DNA of 25,103 nt from an uncultured Peptococcaceae bacterium (GTDB lineage: Bacteria > Bacillota > Peptococcia > Peptococcales > Peptococcaceae): positions 1 through 25,103 of the forward strand of contig CALAKO010000030.1 in the NCBI GenBank assembly GCA_937922955.1, in the 5' to 3' direction. Below the pieces are notes generated by a model, which had not been told where the DNA came from, made no database searches, and worked only from the letters and a program-made list of their open reading frames with translations. The position numbers and the translations under genes are program-made. Below, in pieces: positions 13,418-20,828 of the stretch. Each line of letters begins with the position of its first letter. The first letter of the stretch is position 1.

Positions 13418-15295
13418 ATGAGAAAGAAAATGTCTACTCGGCAGCAGCTTGCTGCTCTGAAGCGTGTTCTGGCCTATGTGATGCACAGCTACAAGCTGGC
13501 GTTTACCCTTGTTGTGCTCTGCATCATTGGCACGGTACTGGCGACGCTGCGTGGGACATTGTTCATGCAGTCGCTGATTGACGATTACATTGTGCCGCTG
13601 ACCCAGTCCCAGTCGCCGGACTTTTCGGCGCTGGCTGCGGCGCTCGGCTCGCTGGCGGCGACTTATGCGTTGGGTGTGTTGTGCGCCTATGGCTACAACC
13701 GCATCATGGTCTCCATCAGCCAGGGGACCTTGCGGCGCCTGCGTGTTGAGCTTTTTCGGCATATGGAATCACTGCCTATCCGCTATTTTGACACCAACGC
13801 CCATGGTGACATCATGTCTATCTATACCAACGACGTGGACACGCTGCGTCAGTGCATCAGCCAGAGCCTTCCTCAGCTGATCAACTCCAGTGTTACCATC
13901 GTTTGCACCTTTATCAGCATGCTGGTGTTGGATATCCCGCTGACCATTCTCACTCTTGTGATGATTGTGCTCATGCTTTTTGTAACGACGCGCATCGCTG
14001 CCAAATCGGCCGCCTATTTTGCGGCTCAGCAGCGTGACCTGGGCATTGTTAATGGTTTCATCGAAGAAATGATGGATGGCCAGAAAGTGGTCAAGGTGTT
14101 CTGCCATGAAGATGCGGCGATGCAGGATTTTGATCGTCTCAACAACACCTTGCGCATTAGCGCCGACAAAGCCAATACCTTTGCGAATATTGCCATGCCG
14201 GTTAATGCCAACATCGGCAACATCAGCTATGTGCTCTGCGCCGTGGTTGGTGCGGTCTTTGCCCTTGGAGGCTATGCCGGACTGACACTGGGGACGTTGG
14301 TGTCTTTCCTGACTTTGAATAAAAACGCTTCCATGCCGGTGGCGCACATCAGCCAGCAGTTGAACGCCATTACCATGGCTATGGCTGGTGCGGAACGTAT
14401 TTTTGCGCTGTTGGATGAAACGCCGGAGGTGGACGAAGGCAATGTTACGCTGGTTCACGTCACGGAAGATCCTTCTGGCGTGCTTTGCGAAACCGTTGCG
14501 GCAACAGGCCTCTGGGCATGGAAAGTGCCACAGGAAGACGGCAGCTTCAAGCTGGTGAAGCTTGAAGGCGACATTACCTTCGATGATGTGGATTTTGGCT
14601 ACGACCCAGGAAAAACCATTCTGCATAACATCAAGCTTTACGCCACACCGGGACAAAAGATTGCTTTTGTCGGCAGCACCGGTGCCGGTAAGACCACCAT
14701 CACCAATCTGATCAACCGATTCTATGATACCAGCGACGGGAAGATTCGTTACGATGGTATTAATATCAACAAGATCTGCAAGGCCGACCTGCGCCGCAGT
14801 CTGGGCATTGTGCTCCAGGATACGCACCTGTTTACAGGCAGTGTCATGGACAACATTCGTTATGGCCGGCTAGAGGCCAGCGATGACGATTGCATCGCGG
14901 CGGCGAAGCTCGCCAATGCTGACGGTTTCATTCGCCGTCTGCCGGATGGTTACGACACCATGCTTACCGGCGATGGTGACAGCCTCAGCCAGGGCCAACG
15001 CCAGCTGTTGGCCATCGCTCGTGCTGCCGTTGCTGATCCGCCAGTGCTCATTCTTGACGAGGCCACGTCTTCCATTGATACGCGTACGGAAAGTCTTGTG
15101 CAGCAGGGGATGGATGCCCTCATGAAGGGCCGCACCACCTTTGTCATTGCGCACCGACTTTCTACGGTTAAAAATGCCGACTGCATCATGGTCCTCGAAC
15201 AGGGCCGTATCATCGAACGCGGCACCCACGACGAGCTTCTCGCCGAAAAAGGACGCTATTATCAACTCTACACCGGCAACGCCATCGGCGAATAA
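13418..15295 (+). CDS. ABC exporter half-transporter, catalytic partner
   Basis: This 625-residue protein has an exporter membrane domain and an ATP-binding domain with Walker A GSTGAGKTT (near 418), Q-loop VLQDTHLF, signature LSQGQRQLL (near 521), Walker B LILDEATSSID (near 544) and H-loop AHR (near 577). Walker B and H-loop are canonical, but the signature has Gln in place of Gly. That complements the upstream subunit: one ATP site is complete and the other degenerate. A 40-residue stretch near 345-385 (VTEDPSGVLCETVAAT and following) is an insertion typical of this YheH-like branch. ATG 13418 has AGGAGG 8 bases upstream. It ends the operon, with a terminator. Confidence 0.93.
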   Translation: MRKKMSTRQQLAALKRVLAYVMHSYKLAFTLVVLCIIGTVLATLRGTLFMQSLIDDYIVPLTQSQSPDFSALAAALGSLAATYALGVLCAYGYNRIMVSISQGTLRRLRVELFRHMESLPIRYFDTNAHGDIMSIYTNDVDTLRQCISQSLPQLINSSVTIVCTFISMLVLDIPLTILTLVMIVLMLFVTTRIAAKSAAYFAAQQRDLGIVNGFIEEMMDGQKVVKVFCHEDAAMQDFDRLNNTLRISADKANTFANIAMPVNANIGNISYVLCAVVGAVFALGGYAGLTLGTLVSFLTLNKNASMPVAHISQQLNAITMAMAGAERIFALLDETPEVDEGNVTLVHVTEDPSGVLCETVAATGLWAWKVPQEDGSFKLVKLEGDITFDDVDFGYDPGKTILHNIKLYATPGQKIAFVGSTGAGKTTITNLINRFYDTSDGKIRYDGININKICKADLRRSLGIVLQDTHLFTGSVMDNIRYGRLEASDDDCIAAAKLANADGFIRRLPDGYDTMLTGDGDSLSQGQRQLLAIARAAVADPPVLILDEATSSIDTRTESLVQQGMDALMKGRTTFVIAHRLSTVKNADCIMVLEQGRIIERGTHDELLAEKGRYYQLYTGNAIGE

Positions 15296-15305
15296 GAATA
15301 AACAC

Positions 15306-15354
15306 ACAGCGCTTGCTCCCCCTCTTCGGGGAGCAGGCGCTGTTTTAATTTTTT
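15306..15354 (+). terminator. Terminator of the ABC exporter operon
   Basis: ACAGCGC-TGCTCCCC pairs with GGGGAGCA-GCGCTGT around CTCTTC, followed by TTTAATTTTTT. Confidence 0.9.
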
Positions 15355-15398
15355 CCGATGATATTACTAGATTTTATTGTTTATAGAAAAATGGATGG

Positions 15399-15427
15399 TT
15401 GGGTTTTTTTGTGATGTATTCTATAAT
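15399..15427 (+). promoter_or_regulatory. glyA promoter
   Basis: TTGGGT (15399-15404) and TATAAT (15422-15427) with a 17-base spacer; the leader is only about 30 bases and shows no riboswitch. Confidence 0.65.
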
Positions 15428-15465
15428 GAAATCAATAACTCAAAAAAGTGAAAGAAGGTCTTAGA

Positions 15466-16701
15466 ATGAGTGATATCACCGAATTCCTGGCGCCACAAGA
15501 TCCTGCTGTGGCTGAAGCCATTGGCCATGAACTGCAGCGTCAGCGTGACAAAATTGAACTGATTGCTTCTGAGAACTTTGCCAGCCGTGCGGTTATGGCG
15601 GCACAGGGTTCTTGCTTAACCAATAAATACGCCGAAGGTTATCCAGGCAAGAGATACTATGGCGGCTGTGAATATGTGGATGTTGTGGAAGAATTGGCAC
15701 GTGAACGCGCAAAGAAACTTTTCGGCGCAGAGCATGCCAACGTTCAGCCACACAGCGGGGCACAGGCCAACTATGCCGCTTATCAGGCGGTGCTGAAGCC
15801 TGGCGACACCGTACTGGGGATGAATCTGTCCCATGGTGGGCATTTGACCCATGGTTCCAAGGTGAACTTCAGCGGCAAGCTCTATCATTTTGAAGAATAC
15901 GGCGTATCTCCAGACACTGAAACCATCGATTACGATGCTATGAAAGCCAAGGCTCTGGAAGTGCGTCCTAGACTCATTGTGGCTGGTGCCAGTGCCTATC
16001 CACGCGTGATTGATTTTGAACGCATTTATGATATTTGCGACACCGTTGGCGCGCTGATGATGGTTGACATGGCGCACATTGCTGGTATTGTTGCCGCCGG
16101 CCGTCATCCAAACCCAGTAGAATATGCCGACATTGTTACGACGACAACCCATAAGACGCTGCGTGGTCCTCGCGGTGGTATGATTCTCTGCAAGGCCGAC
16201 CTTGCTAAGGACATTGACAAATCCGTCTTCCCTGGTGCTCAGGGCGGTCCGCTCATGCACATCATCGCAGCCAAGGCTGTAGCATTGGGTGAAGCGCTGC
16301 AGCCAGAATACAAAGATTACATTGATCAGGTGCTGCGCAACGCACAGGCCTTTGCTGAAGCGCTGCAGCAGGTTGGTTTCCGCCTCGTCAGCGGCGGCAC
16401 CGACAATCATCTGCTTTTGGTGGATGTGAAGTCCATGGGTCTCACCGGTGACGAAGCTGAAAAAGCGTTGGATGCTTGCAACATTACCTGCAACAAGAAC
16501 GGTATTCCGTTTGATACCGAAAAGCCAACCGTTACCAGCGGCATTCGTTTGGGTACACCAGCTGCGACCACTCGCGGCCTGAAAGAAGACGATTTCCGCG
16601 AATTGGCAAACATTATGAAAGTCATTCTCATCGACAAAGAACCTGAAAAGGGTAAAGCGATGGTAAAAGCCATCACGGACCGTTATCCACTTTATGAATA
16701 A
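15466..16701 (+). CDS. glyA: Serine hydroxymethyltransferase
   Basis: GlyA interconverts serine and glycine and loads tetrahydrofolate with a one-carbon unit, using pyridoxal phosphate in the cytosol. The 411-residue protein has ELIASENFAS at residues 31-40, NKYAEGYPGKRYYGG near 53-67, HGGHLTHG near 123-130, the Asp of DMAHIAG (201) that contacts the cofactor, and the lysine of TTTTHKTLRGPRGG (Lys230) that holds it. Length agrees with the bacterial family (about 410-420). I chose ATG 15466, with GAAGG 7 bases upstream; a GTG 18 bases earlier is in frame but lacks a ribosome site. upp follows after 29 bases, a gene order common in Firmicutes. Confidence 0.97.
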   Translation: MSDITEFLAPQDPAVAEAIGHELQRQRDKIELIASENFASRAVMAAQGSCLTNKYAEGYPGKRYYGGCEYVDVVEELARERAKKLFGAEHANVQPHSGAQANYAAYQAVLKPGDTVLGMNLSHGGHLTHGSKVNFSGKLYHFEEYGVSPDTETIDYDAMKAKALEVRPRLIVAGASAYPRVIDFERIYDICDTVGALMMVDMAHIAGIVAAGRHPNPVEYADIVTTTTHKTLRGPRGGMILCKADLAKDIDKSVFPGAQGGPLMHIIAAKAVALGEALQPEYKDYIDQVLRNAQAFAEALQQVGFRLVSGGTDNHLLLVDVKSMGLTGDEAEKALDACNITCNKNGIPFDTEKPTVTSGIRLGTPAATTRGLKEDDFRELANIMKVILIDKEPEKGKAMVKAITDRYPLYE

Positions 16702-16730
16702 GAACGACCAAGAGGCAAGGGGGCCGTATT

Positions 16731-17360
16731 ATGGACAACGTTCATATCTTTGATCATCCGTTAATTCATCACAAAATTTCCTACTTACGAGACAAAAACA
16801 CCAATACCACCGATTTTCGCAACTTGGTGGAAGAGCTGTCGCTGCTGATGGCTTTTGAAGTGTTGGAAAATCTGCCAACCTACGAAGTGGATGTCGAAAC
16901 GCCATTGGCTACGGCCAAGTGCCGCCGTGTCGATGAAAACAGCATGGTGGTGGTGCCAATTTTGCGAGCAGGCTTGGGAATGGTAGCAGGCTTCCAGAAG
17001 CTTTTGCCATTCGTGCGTGTGGGGCACATTGGTTTGGCGCGTAATGAGGAAACCCATGAACCAGAAGCATACTATTACAAGATGCCGCCGGGCGTGGAAG
17101 AAGCAACGGTGATTGTTGTGGATCCGATGCTGGCCACGGGCGGTTCTGCCTGCGATGCCATTGCCACGTTGAAACAGCACGGCGTCCGTCGCTTCAAGTT
17201 TGTCTGCCTTATCGCTTCGAAACCGGGCATTGAACGTCTGCACCGAGAACATCCAGAGGTAGAAATTTATGCCGCTGAATGCGATCCAGAATTGAACGAC
17301 AAGGCTTACATCGTTCCAGGCTTGGGTGATGCCGGCGACCGTATTTTCGGCACCATCTGA
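16731..17360 (+). CDS. upp: Uracil phosphoribosyltransferase
   Basis: Upp makes UMP from uracil and phosphoribosyl diphosphate for pyrimidine salvage in the cytosol. The 209-residue length is exactly typical. Landmarks are HPLIHHKISYLRDKNT at residues 9-24, VVPILRAGLGM near 74-84, the PRPP-binding loop VIVVDPMLATGGSA (127-140) and the uracil-binding end YIVPGLGDAGDR (near 192-203). AAGGGGG lies 7 bases before the ATG. It is co-transcribed with glyA by spacing (29 bases) and no terminator lies between. The shared transcript ends at the bidirectional terminator. Confidence 0.97.
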   Translation: MDNVHIFDHPLIHHKISYLRDKNTNTTDFRNLVEELSLLMAFEVLENLPTYEVDVETPLATAKCRRVDENSMVVVPILRAGLGMVAGFQKLLPFVRVGHIGLARNEETHEPEAYYYKMPPGVEEATVIVVDPMLATGGSACDAIATLKQHGVRRFKFVCLIASKPGIERLHREHPEVEIYAAECDPELNDKAYIVPGLGDAGDRIFGTI

Positions 17361-17378
17361 TTGACGAATGATAAAAAG

Positions 17379-17411
17379 AAAAACCGCAGCTTTTGATGAG
17401 CTGCGGTTTTT
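17379..17411. terminator. Bidirectional terminator between upp and the stalk-domain gene
   Basis: AAAAACCGCAGCT pairs perfectly with AGCTGCGGTTTTT around TTTGATG. A and T runs on both sides make it work for both converging genes. Confidence 0.9.
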
Positions 17412-17419
17412 TGTTGCTT

Positions 17420-17938
17420 TTAATAACGGTTGACAGTAACGGTGCGGGTGTTATTGTCCCAGTTTACGGAGGCATCCAATGCTTCAGCGATCACGCGAAC
17501 CGGTACCATGGTGCGGCCGTTAATAATCATAGGTGGCACATCGATTTCCTTGGTATGGGAAAGGACAAATTCGATGGCGGCTTGCGAGGTTGGATTGGCT
17601 TCGTACACTTGGAATAAGGTGTAGTCGGCACAGAACATGGTTCTCTGATTAACAACCAGAGACATGATACGGTTTGTTTTTGGATCATAGGCTGAAATGG
17701 TCTGAGTATCACCAAACCATTCGACGGTGGCGCCAAGCGCTTCAAAAATAGGGCGCAATGGCACCATGGTACGACCATCCTGGATGACAGGAGGCTGATC
17801 GGTAGCGAGATATTTTCCGTTCACATAAATGGAAATATCGGCAGCGTCGGCTTGTTCCGGCTGAGCTGCTGGCAGCACCACCGAGAACGCCAATATAAAC
17901 AGCATGAGAATGCTGACCAGCTGTTTTCTACGGGACAT
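17420..17938 (-). CDS. Secreted stalk-domain (copper amine oxidase N-domain-like) protein
   Basis: This 172-residue protein begins with a signal peptide: basic MSRRKQ, a hydrophobic core to about residue 23, then a probable cut after ADA near 33. The rest holds two copies of the copper amine oxidase N-terminal-like (stalk) repeat: VNGKYLATDQPPVIQDGRTMVPLRPIFEALGATVEW and PPMIINGRTMVPVRVIAEALDASVNW. No enzymatic domain is attached. Despite the family name, no copper site is implied; such domains are cell-surface or periplasmic modules. I chose the ATG at 17938 because AAGGAG is 9 bases upstream; the ATG three codons earlier directly touches that site. It is a single gene converging on upp. Confidence 0.85.
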   Translation of the reverse strand: MSRRKQLVSILMLFILAFSVVLPAAQPEQADAADISIYVNGKYLATDQPPVIQDGRTMVPLRPIFEALGATVEWFGDTQTISAYDPKTNRIMSLVVNQRTMFCADYTLFQVYEANPTSQAAIEFVLSHTKEIDVPPMIINGRTMVPVRVIAEALDASVNWDNNTRTVTVNRY

Positions 17939-18105
17939 GAATGTCATCTCCTTTTTTCATTCAATCATTGCCATTCTATTGTAACGCAAAATGCGAAGCA
18001 AAAAGGGTCAAGCCAGTAACAATTAAAAGAAAATCTGGAAAAAATGGCCGCATCGGATCGAACACAAATACTACTTATTTCGTTATATGATGGATTGAAT
18101 CTATA

Positions 18106-18138
18106 TAAAAAGGACACAGAACAGAATCGTCTGTGTCC
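18106..18138 (-). terminator. Terminator of the P-type ATPase operon
   Basis: GGACACAGA (18112-18120) pairs with TCTGTGTCC (18130-18138). On the minus strand it is followed by TTTTTAT. The A-run on the other side makes it able to stop plus-strand transcripts too. The remaining gap (17939-18105) holds a small palindrome CGCAAAATGCG (17986-17996) next to a weak TACAAT -10 for the stalk gene; I see nothing else. Confidence 0.85.
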
Positions 18139-18144
18139 CTTTTT

Positions 18145-20265
18145 TTATGGGAGAGCTTGGGAGCTGTTTTGTTCATGAGACCGGATTTGCAGTGGCAGTG
18201 AACTCATGCTGCGCAAGCTGACACCGAGGGTGGAGAGATTGTGCAGGGTGGCGGAGGCGGCTGGCGAGAGCAGCCCGATCACGCCAAGAGCGATGAGGCT
18301 GCCGTTGAAGCCGATGACGAAGCGATAATTGGTGTTGACGCGGCGCATCAAGGCGGTGGCAATCTGGCGCAGTGTTACAAGCTCCCAGAGGCTGTCGGCA
18401 GCGATGGTGACATCGGCGATTTCGCGGGCGATGGCTGCACCGTCGCTGATGGCGATGCCGCAGTCGGCTTCGGAAAGAGCCGGCGAGTCGTTGATGCCGT
18501 CGCCAATCATGAGCACGGTGTGACCAGCGGCGCGTTGGTCGGCAATGAAACGGGCCTTATCGGCTGGCAGCATTTCTGCATGGAAGGCATCGACGCCAGC
18601 TTCGGCAGCGATGGCTTCAGCCGTACGGTGGCTGTCGCCGGTGAGCATGATGGTGCGCTTAATGCCGAGGTTTTTAAGGGCGGTCAGAACAGCCTGCGCT
18701 TCTTCACGCAGCGGATCGGAGATGCAGAGGACAGCAGCAAGTTGGCCGCCGATGGCAAGATAGAGATGGGAATATTTTGGCGGTAAAGATTCAAAACGCT
18801 CTTCTTCGCCGACTGGCAAAGTGACGCCCTCGTCGTCGAAAATGAAATGATGGCTGCCGATGAGCACGCGTTCGTCGCCGACATGGCTGGCAATGCCGTG
18901 TGCGACCAGGTATTCCACCTTGGAATGGTACTCGTCGTGTTTGAGGCCGCGGCGCTTGGCTTCGGCGACGACGGCGTTGGCCATGGAGTGCGGGAAATGC
19001 TCTTCCAGGCAGGCGGCCAGACGCAACATGTCGGCTTCATCTCTGCCGCCGAACGGAATCACCTTTGCCACTTTAGGGCAGGCGCGGGTGAGAGTGCCGG
19101 TTTTATCGAACACGATGGTGTCGGCGGTGGCGAGAGTTTCCAGAAACTTGCCGCCTTTAACCGTGATGTGGTTTTTTGAGGCTTCGCGAATGGCGGACAG
19201 CACAGCCAATGGCATGGCAAGTTTGAGGGCGCAGCTGAAATCGACCATTAATACCGAAAGGGCACGTGCCGGTGTGCGGGTGATGGCGAGGGCAGCCAGG
19301 CTGCCAAGGAAGGTGTAAGGAACGAGCTTGTCGGCCAGGCGTGAGGCTTTGGCTTCACTGGCGCTCTTGAGCTGTTCCGAGTGTTCAATCATGGCGACGA
19401 TTTGATCGTAGCGGCTTTGTCCGGTGGCTTGTTTGACAACGATCACGCACTCCCCTTCTTCAACGATGGTGCCGGCGTAAACGACGCTGTCAATGTGTTT
19501 CGGCACAGGCATGGATTCGCCGGTGAGGGATGCCTGATTGACACTGGCTTCGCCGTCGCAGACAACGCCGTCCAGCGGGATGATGCCGCCAGCACGGACA
19601 ACAATGGTGTCGCCGGGCTGTATCTGGCTGATCGGGGTGAGGATGTCGAGCTGGTCCTCGCCGCGCACCCAGACGCGATCCACGTTGAGTGACATGGAGC
19701 GTGCTAAGTCGGCGACGGATTTTTTGCGGGTCCAATCTTCAAGCAGCTCGCCAACCTCGAGTAGGAACATGACGGTGCCAGCGGTGCCAAAGTCACGGCG
19801 AGCGACGGAGAGACCGATGGAAATGGCATCAAGAAGTTCTACTCTGAGCTGGTGGCGGCAGAGGCAGCGAAGACCGCGGCCCATAAACGGCAGCAGGTGA
19901 CGCGCCAACCGCAGCAGCCGCAAGGGACGCGGCAGAAAAAGCCGGCAGCCAACGCGCACCAGTACTTTGCTGACCAGTTTTTCTCGGAACTGGCGGTTGA
20001 TGGCACGACTGGATGGCGTGGACAGAGCGAGAGCGTCTGCCGCTTCCGTCCATTGGAAACGGGCGATGTCTTCAAGAATATCAGCGCGGTTGCCATCGTA
20101 GCGAATGATGACACCAGCGGTGCGCTCAAAAATTTTTACTTCAGTAATGGCAGGGTGTGCTGCGAGATGGATTTCCAGACGGTCGGCATCTGCGATACTG
20201 AGTGGTTTGTTGGCCACTCGCAGACGCATGCGGCCGCGGCTTTCATGTACAATGGTTGCCTTCAT
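18145..20265 (-). CDS. Heavy-metal P1B-type ATPase of atypical selectivity
   Basis: This 706-residue membrane pump belongs to the heavy-metal (P1B) ATPases. Motifs: actuator TGES (248-251), phosphorylation site DKTGTLT (387-393), TGDSHRTAEAIA (542-553) and hinge GDGINDSPAL (588-597). The N-terminal 70 residues form an HMA-like domain without a CxxC metal site. The metal-selecting helix reads VDFSCALKLAMP, with Ser-Cys (344-345) where Cu, Zn and Cd pumps have CPC or similar. The nucleotide-domain HP dipeptide is HS (426-427). This pattern differs from CopA and ZntA, so the metal is uncertain. The ATG at 20265 has GGAGG 7 bases upstream. It lies third in an operon after a 26-aa peptide and a DUF6110-like protein, with an intervening terminator. 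Confidence 0.9.
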   Translation of the reverse strand: MKATIVHESRGRMRLRVANKPLSIADADRLEIHLAAHPAITEVKIFERTAGVIIRYDGNRADILEDIARFQWTEAADALALSTPSSRAINRQFREKLVSKVLVRVGCRLFLPRPLRLLRLARHLLPFMGRGLRCLCRHQLRVELLDAISIGLSVARRDFGTAGTVMFLLEVGELLEDWTRKKSVADLARSMSLNVDRVWVRGEDQLDILTPISQIQPGDTIVVRAGGIIPLDGVVCDGEASVNQASLTGESMPVPKHIDSVVYAGTIVEEGECVIVVKQATGQSRYDQIVAMIEHSEQLKSASEAKASRLADKLVPYTFLGSLAALAITRTPARALSVLMVDFSCALKLAMPLAVLSAIREASKNHITVKGGKFLETLATADTIVFDKTGTLTRACPKVAKVIPFGGRDEADMLRLAACLEEHFPHSMANAVVAEAKRRGLKHDEYHSKVEYLVAHGIASHVGDERVLIGSHHFIFDDEGVTLPVGEEERFESLPPKYSHLYLAIGGQLAAVLCISDPLREEAQAVLTALKNLGIKRTIMLTGDSHRTAEAIAAEAGVDAFHAEMLPADKARFIADQRAAGHTVLMIGDGINDSPALSEADCGIAISDGAAIAREIADVTIAADSLWELVTLRQIATALMRRVNTNYRFVIGFNGSLIALGVIGLLSPAASATLHNLSTLGVSLRSMSSLPLQIRSHEQNSSQALP

Positions 20266-20283
20266 AATGTTTCCTCCAATGAT

Positions 20284-20311
20284 AAAAAGAGCCGTTTCCA
20301 CGGCTCTTTTT
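20284..20311 (-). terminator. Intra-operon terminator between the DUF6110-like gene and the ATPase
   Basis: A perfect 11-bp AAAAAGAGCCG/CGGCTCTTTTT hairpin around a 6-base loop. It sits between the DUF6110-like stop (20319) and the ATPase ribosome site, where it would lower ATPase expression unless read through. Confidence 0.85.
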
Positions 20312-20318
20312 AGGTGCT

Positions 20319-20633
20319 TTATGCGTCTTTGCCGTTTTCAGTGTCGGCTTCTTCATCCTCATCGTCGGCTGCGTCCGCAATGTCGGCCGCTTCGCGTTCG
20401 GCTTCTTCTTGAGCGGCGCGTTCATCGTTGATGTCCTGAGCGGCAGCAAGGATGTCGTTCGCGTTTTCCTGAACGGTGTCGACGGTTGTCATCACACAGT
20501 CACGGATACGAAGCCCGGCCGCTGTGGCATGAACATAGGCTTTTTTAGCGTCTTTGCTGGTTAATAATTTGATGCCGACAGAACCGAATAAGGTGCCGCC
20601 GACAAAGCAGGCGATTCTTGGAATGATGCTCAT
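20319..20633 (-). CDS. DUF6110-like small membrane-anchored protein
   Basis: This 104-residue protein has one N-terminal hydrophobic segment (IPRIACFVGGTLFGSVGIKLL, residues 4-24), a middle section SKDAKKAYVHATAAGLRIRDCVMTTVDTVQENANDILA, and a long acidic, probably coiled tail (residues 65-104) rich in Glu, Asp and Ala. The pattern GGTLFGSVGIKLLTSKDAKK matches what I know of the DUF6110 family, small proteins often next to metal P-type ATPases in Firmicutes. Its function is not known; a helper or regulator of the pump is plausible by context. An AAAGGA site lies about 9 bases before the ATG at 20633. It sits between the 26-aa ORF and the ATPase. Confidence 0.75.
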   Translation of the reverse strand: MSIIPRIACFVGGTLFGSVGIKLLTSKDAKKAYVHATAAGLRIRDCVMTTVDTVQENANDILAAAQDINDERAAQEEAEREAADIADAADDEDEEADTENGKDA

Positions 20634-20651
20634 TAATTATCATCCTTTCGA

Positions 20652-20732
20652 TTATTTGTGATTGTAGCCGGTGAGTAAAAGCATGACCATGCATATAAGG
20701 GCGCTCCATGCCCAAAAACGATGTTGTTTCAA
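20652..20732 (-). CDS. 26-aa single-helix membrane peptide, TTG start
   Basis: This short ORF would normally be missed. AGGAGG (20746-20741) is exactly 8 bases before a TTG at 20732, followed by 26 codons and TAA. The peptide starts with basic KQHR, then one hydrophobic helix (residues about 6-21: FWAWSALICMVMLLLT), and ends in polar GYNHK, so it is a predicted single-pass membrane peptide with its N-terminus in the cytosol. It lies 18 bases before the DUF6110-like gene and downstream of an extended -10 promoter, with no other gene to explain that ribosome site. I recall similar tiny peptides near metal ATPase operons but cannot confirm. It could be a pump subunit or a leader peptide. Confidence 0.6.
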   Translation of the reverse strand: MKQHRFWAWSALICMVMLLLTGYNHK

Positions 20733-20772
20733 GATGATTCCCTCCTTCCAGCTACTTTTGTTCCATTCGTTT

Positions 20773-20781
20773 ATTATACCA
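20773..20781 (-). promoter_or_regulatory. Extended -10 promoter of the metal ATPase operon
   Basis: Minus-strand TGGTATAAT fits an extended -10. No good -35 is visible. The ribosome site of the 26-aa ORF follows about 25 bases downstream. Confidence 0.5.
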
Positions 20782-20828
20782 ATGAAAGAGGCAGCATTCG
20801 TTCCGAAACAGACGGAAAAAAAGCCCGA

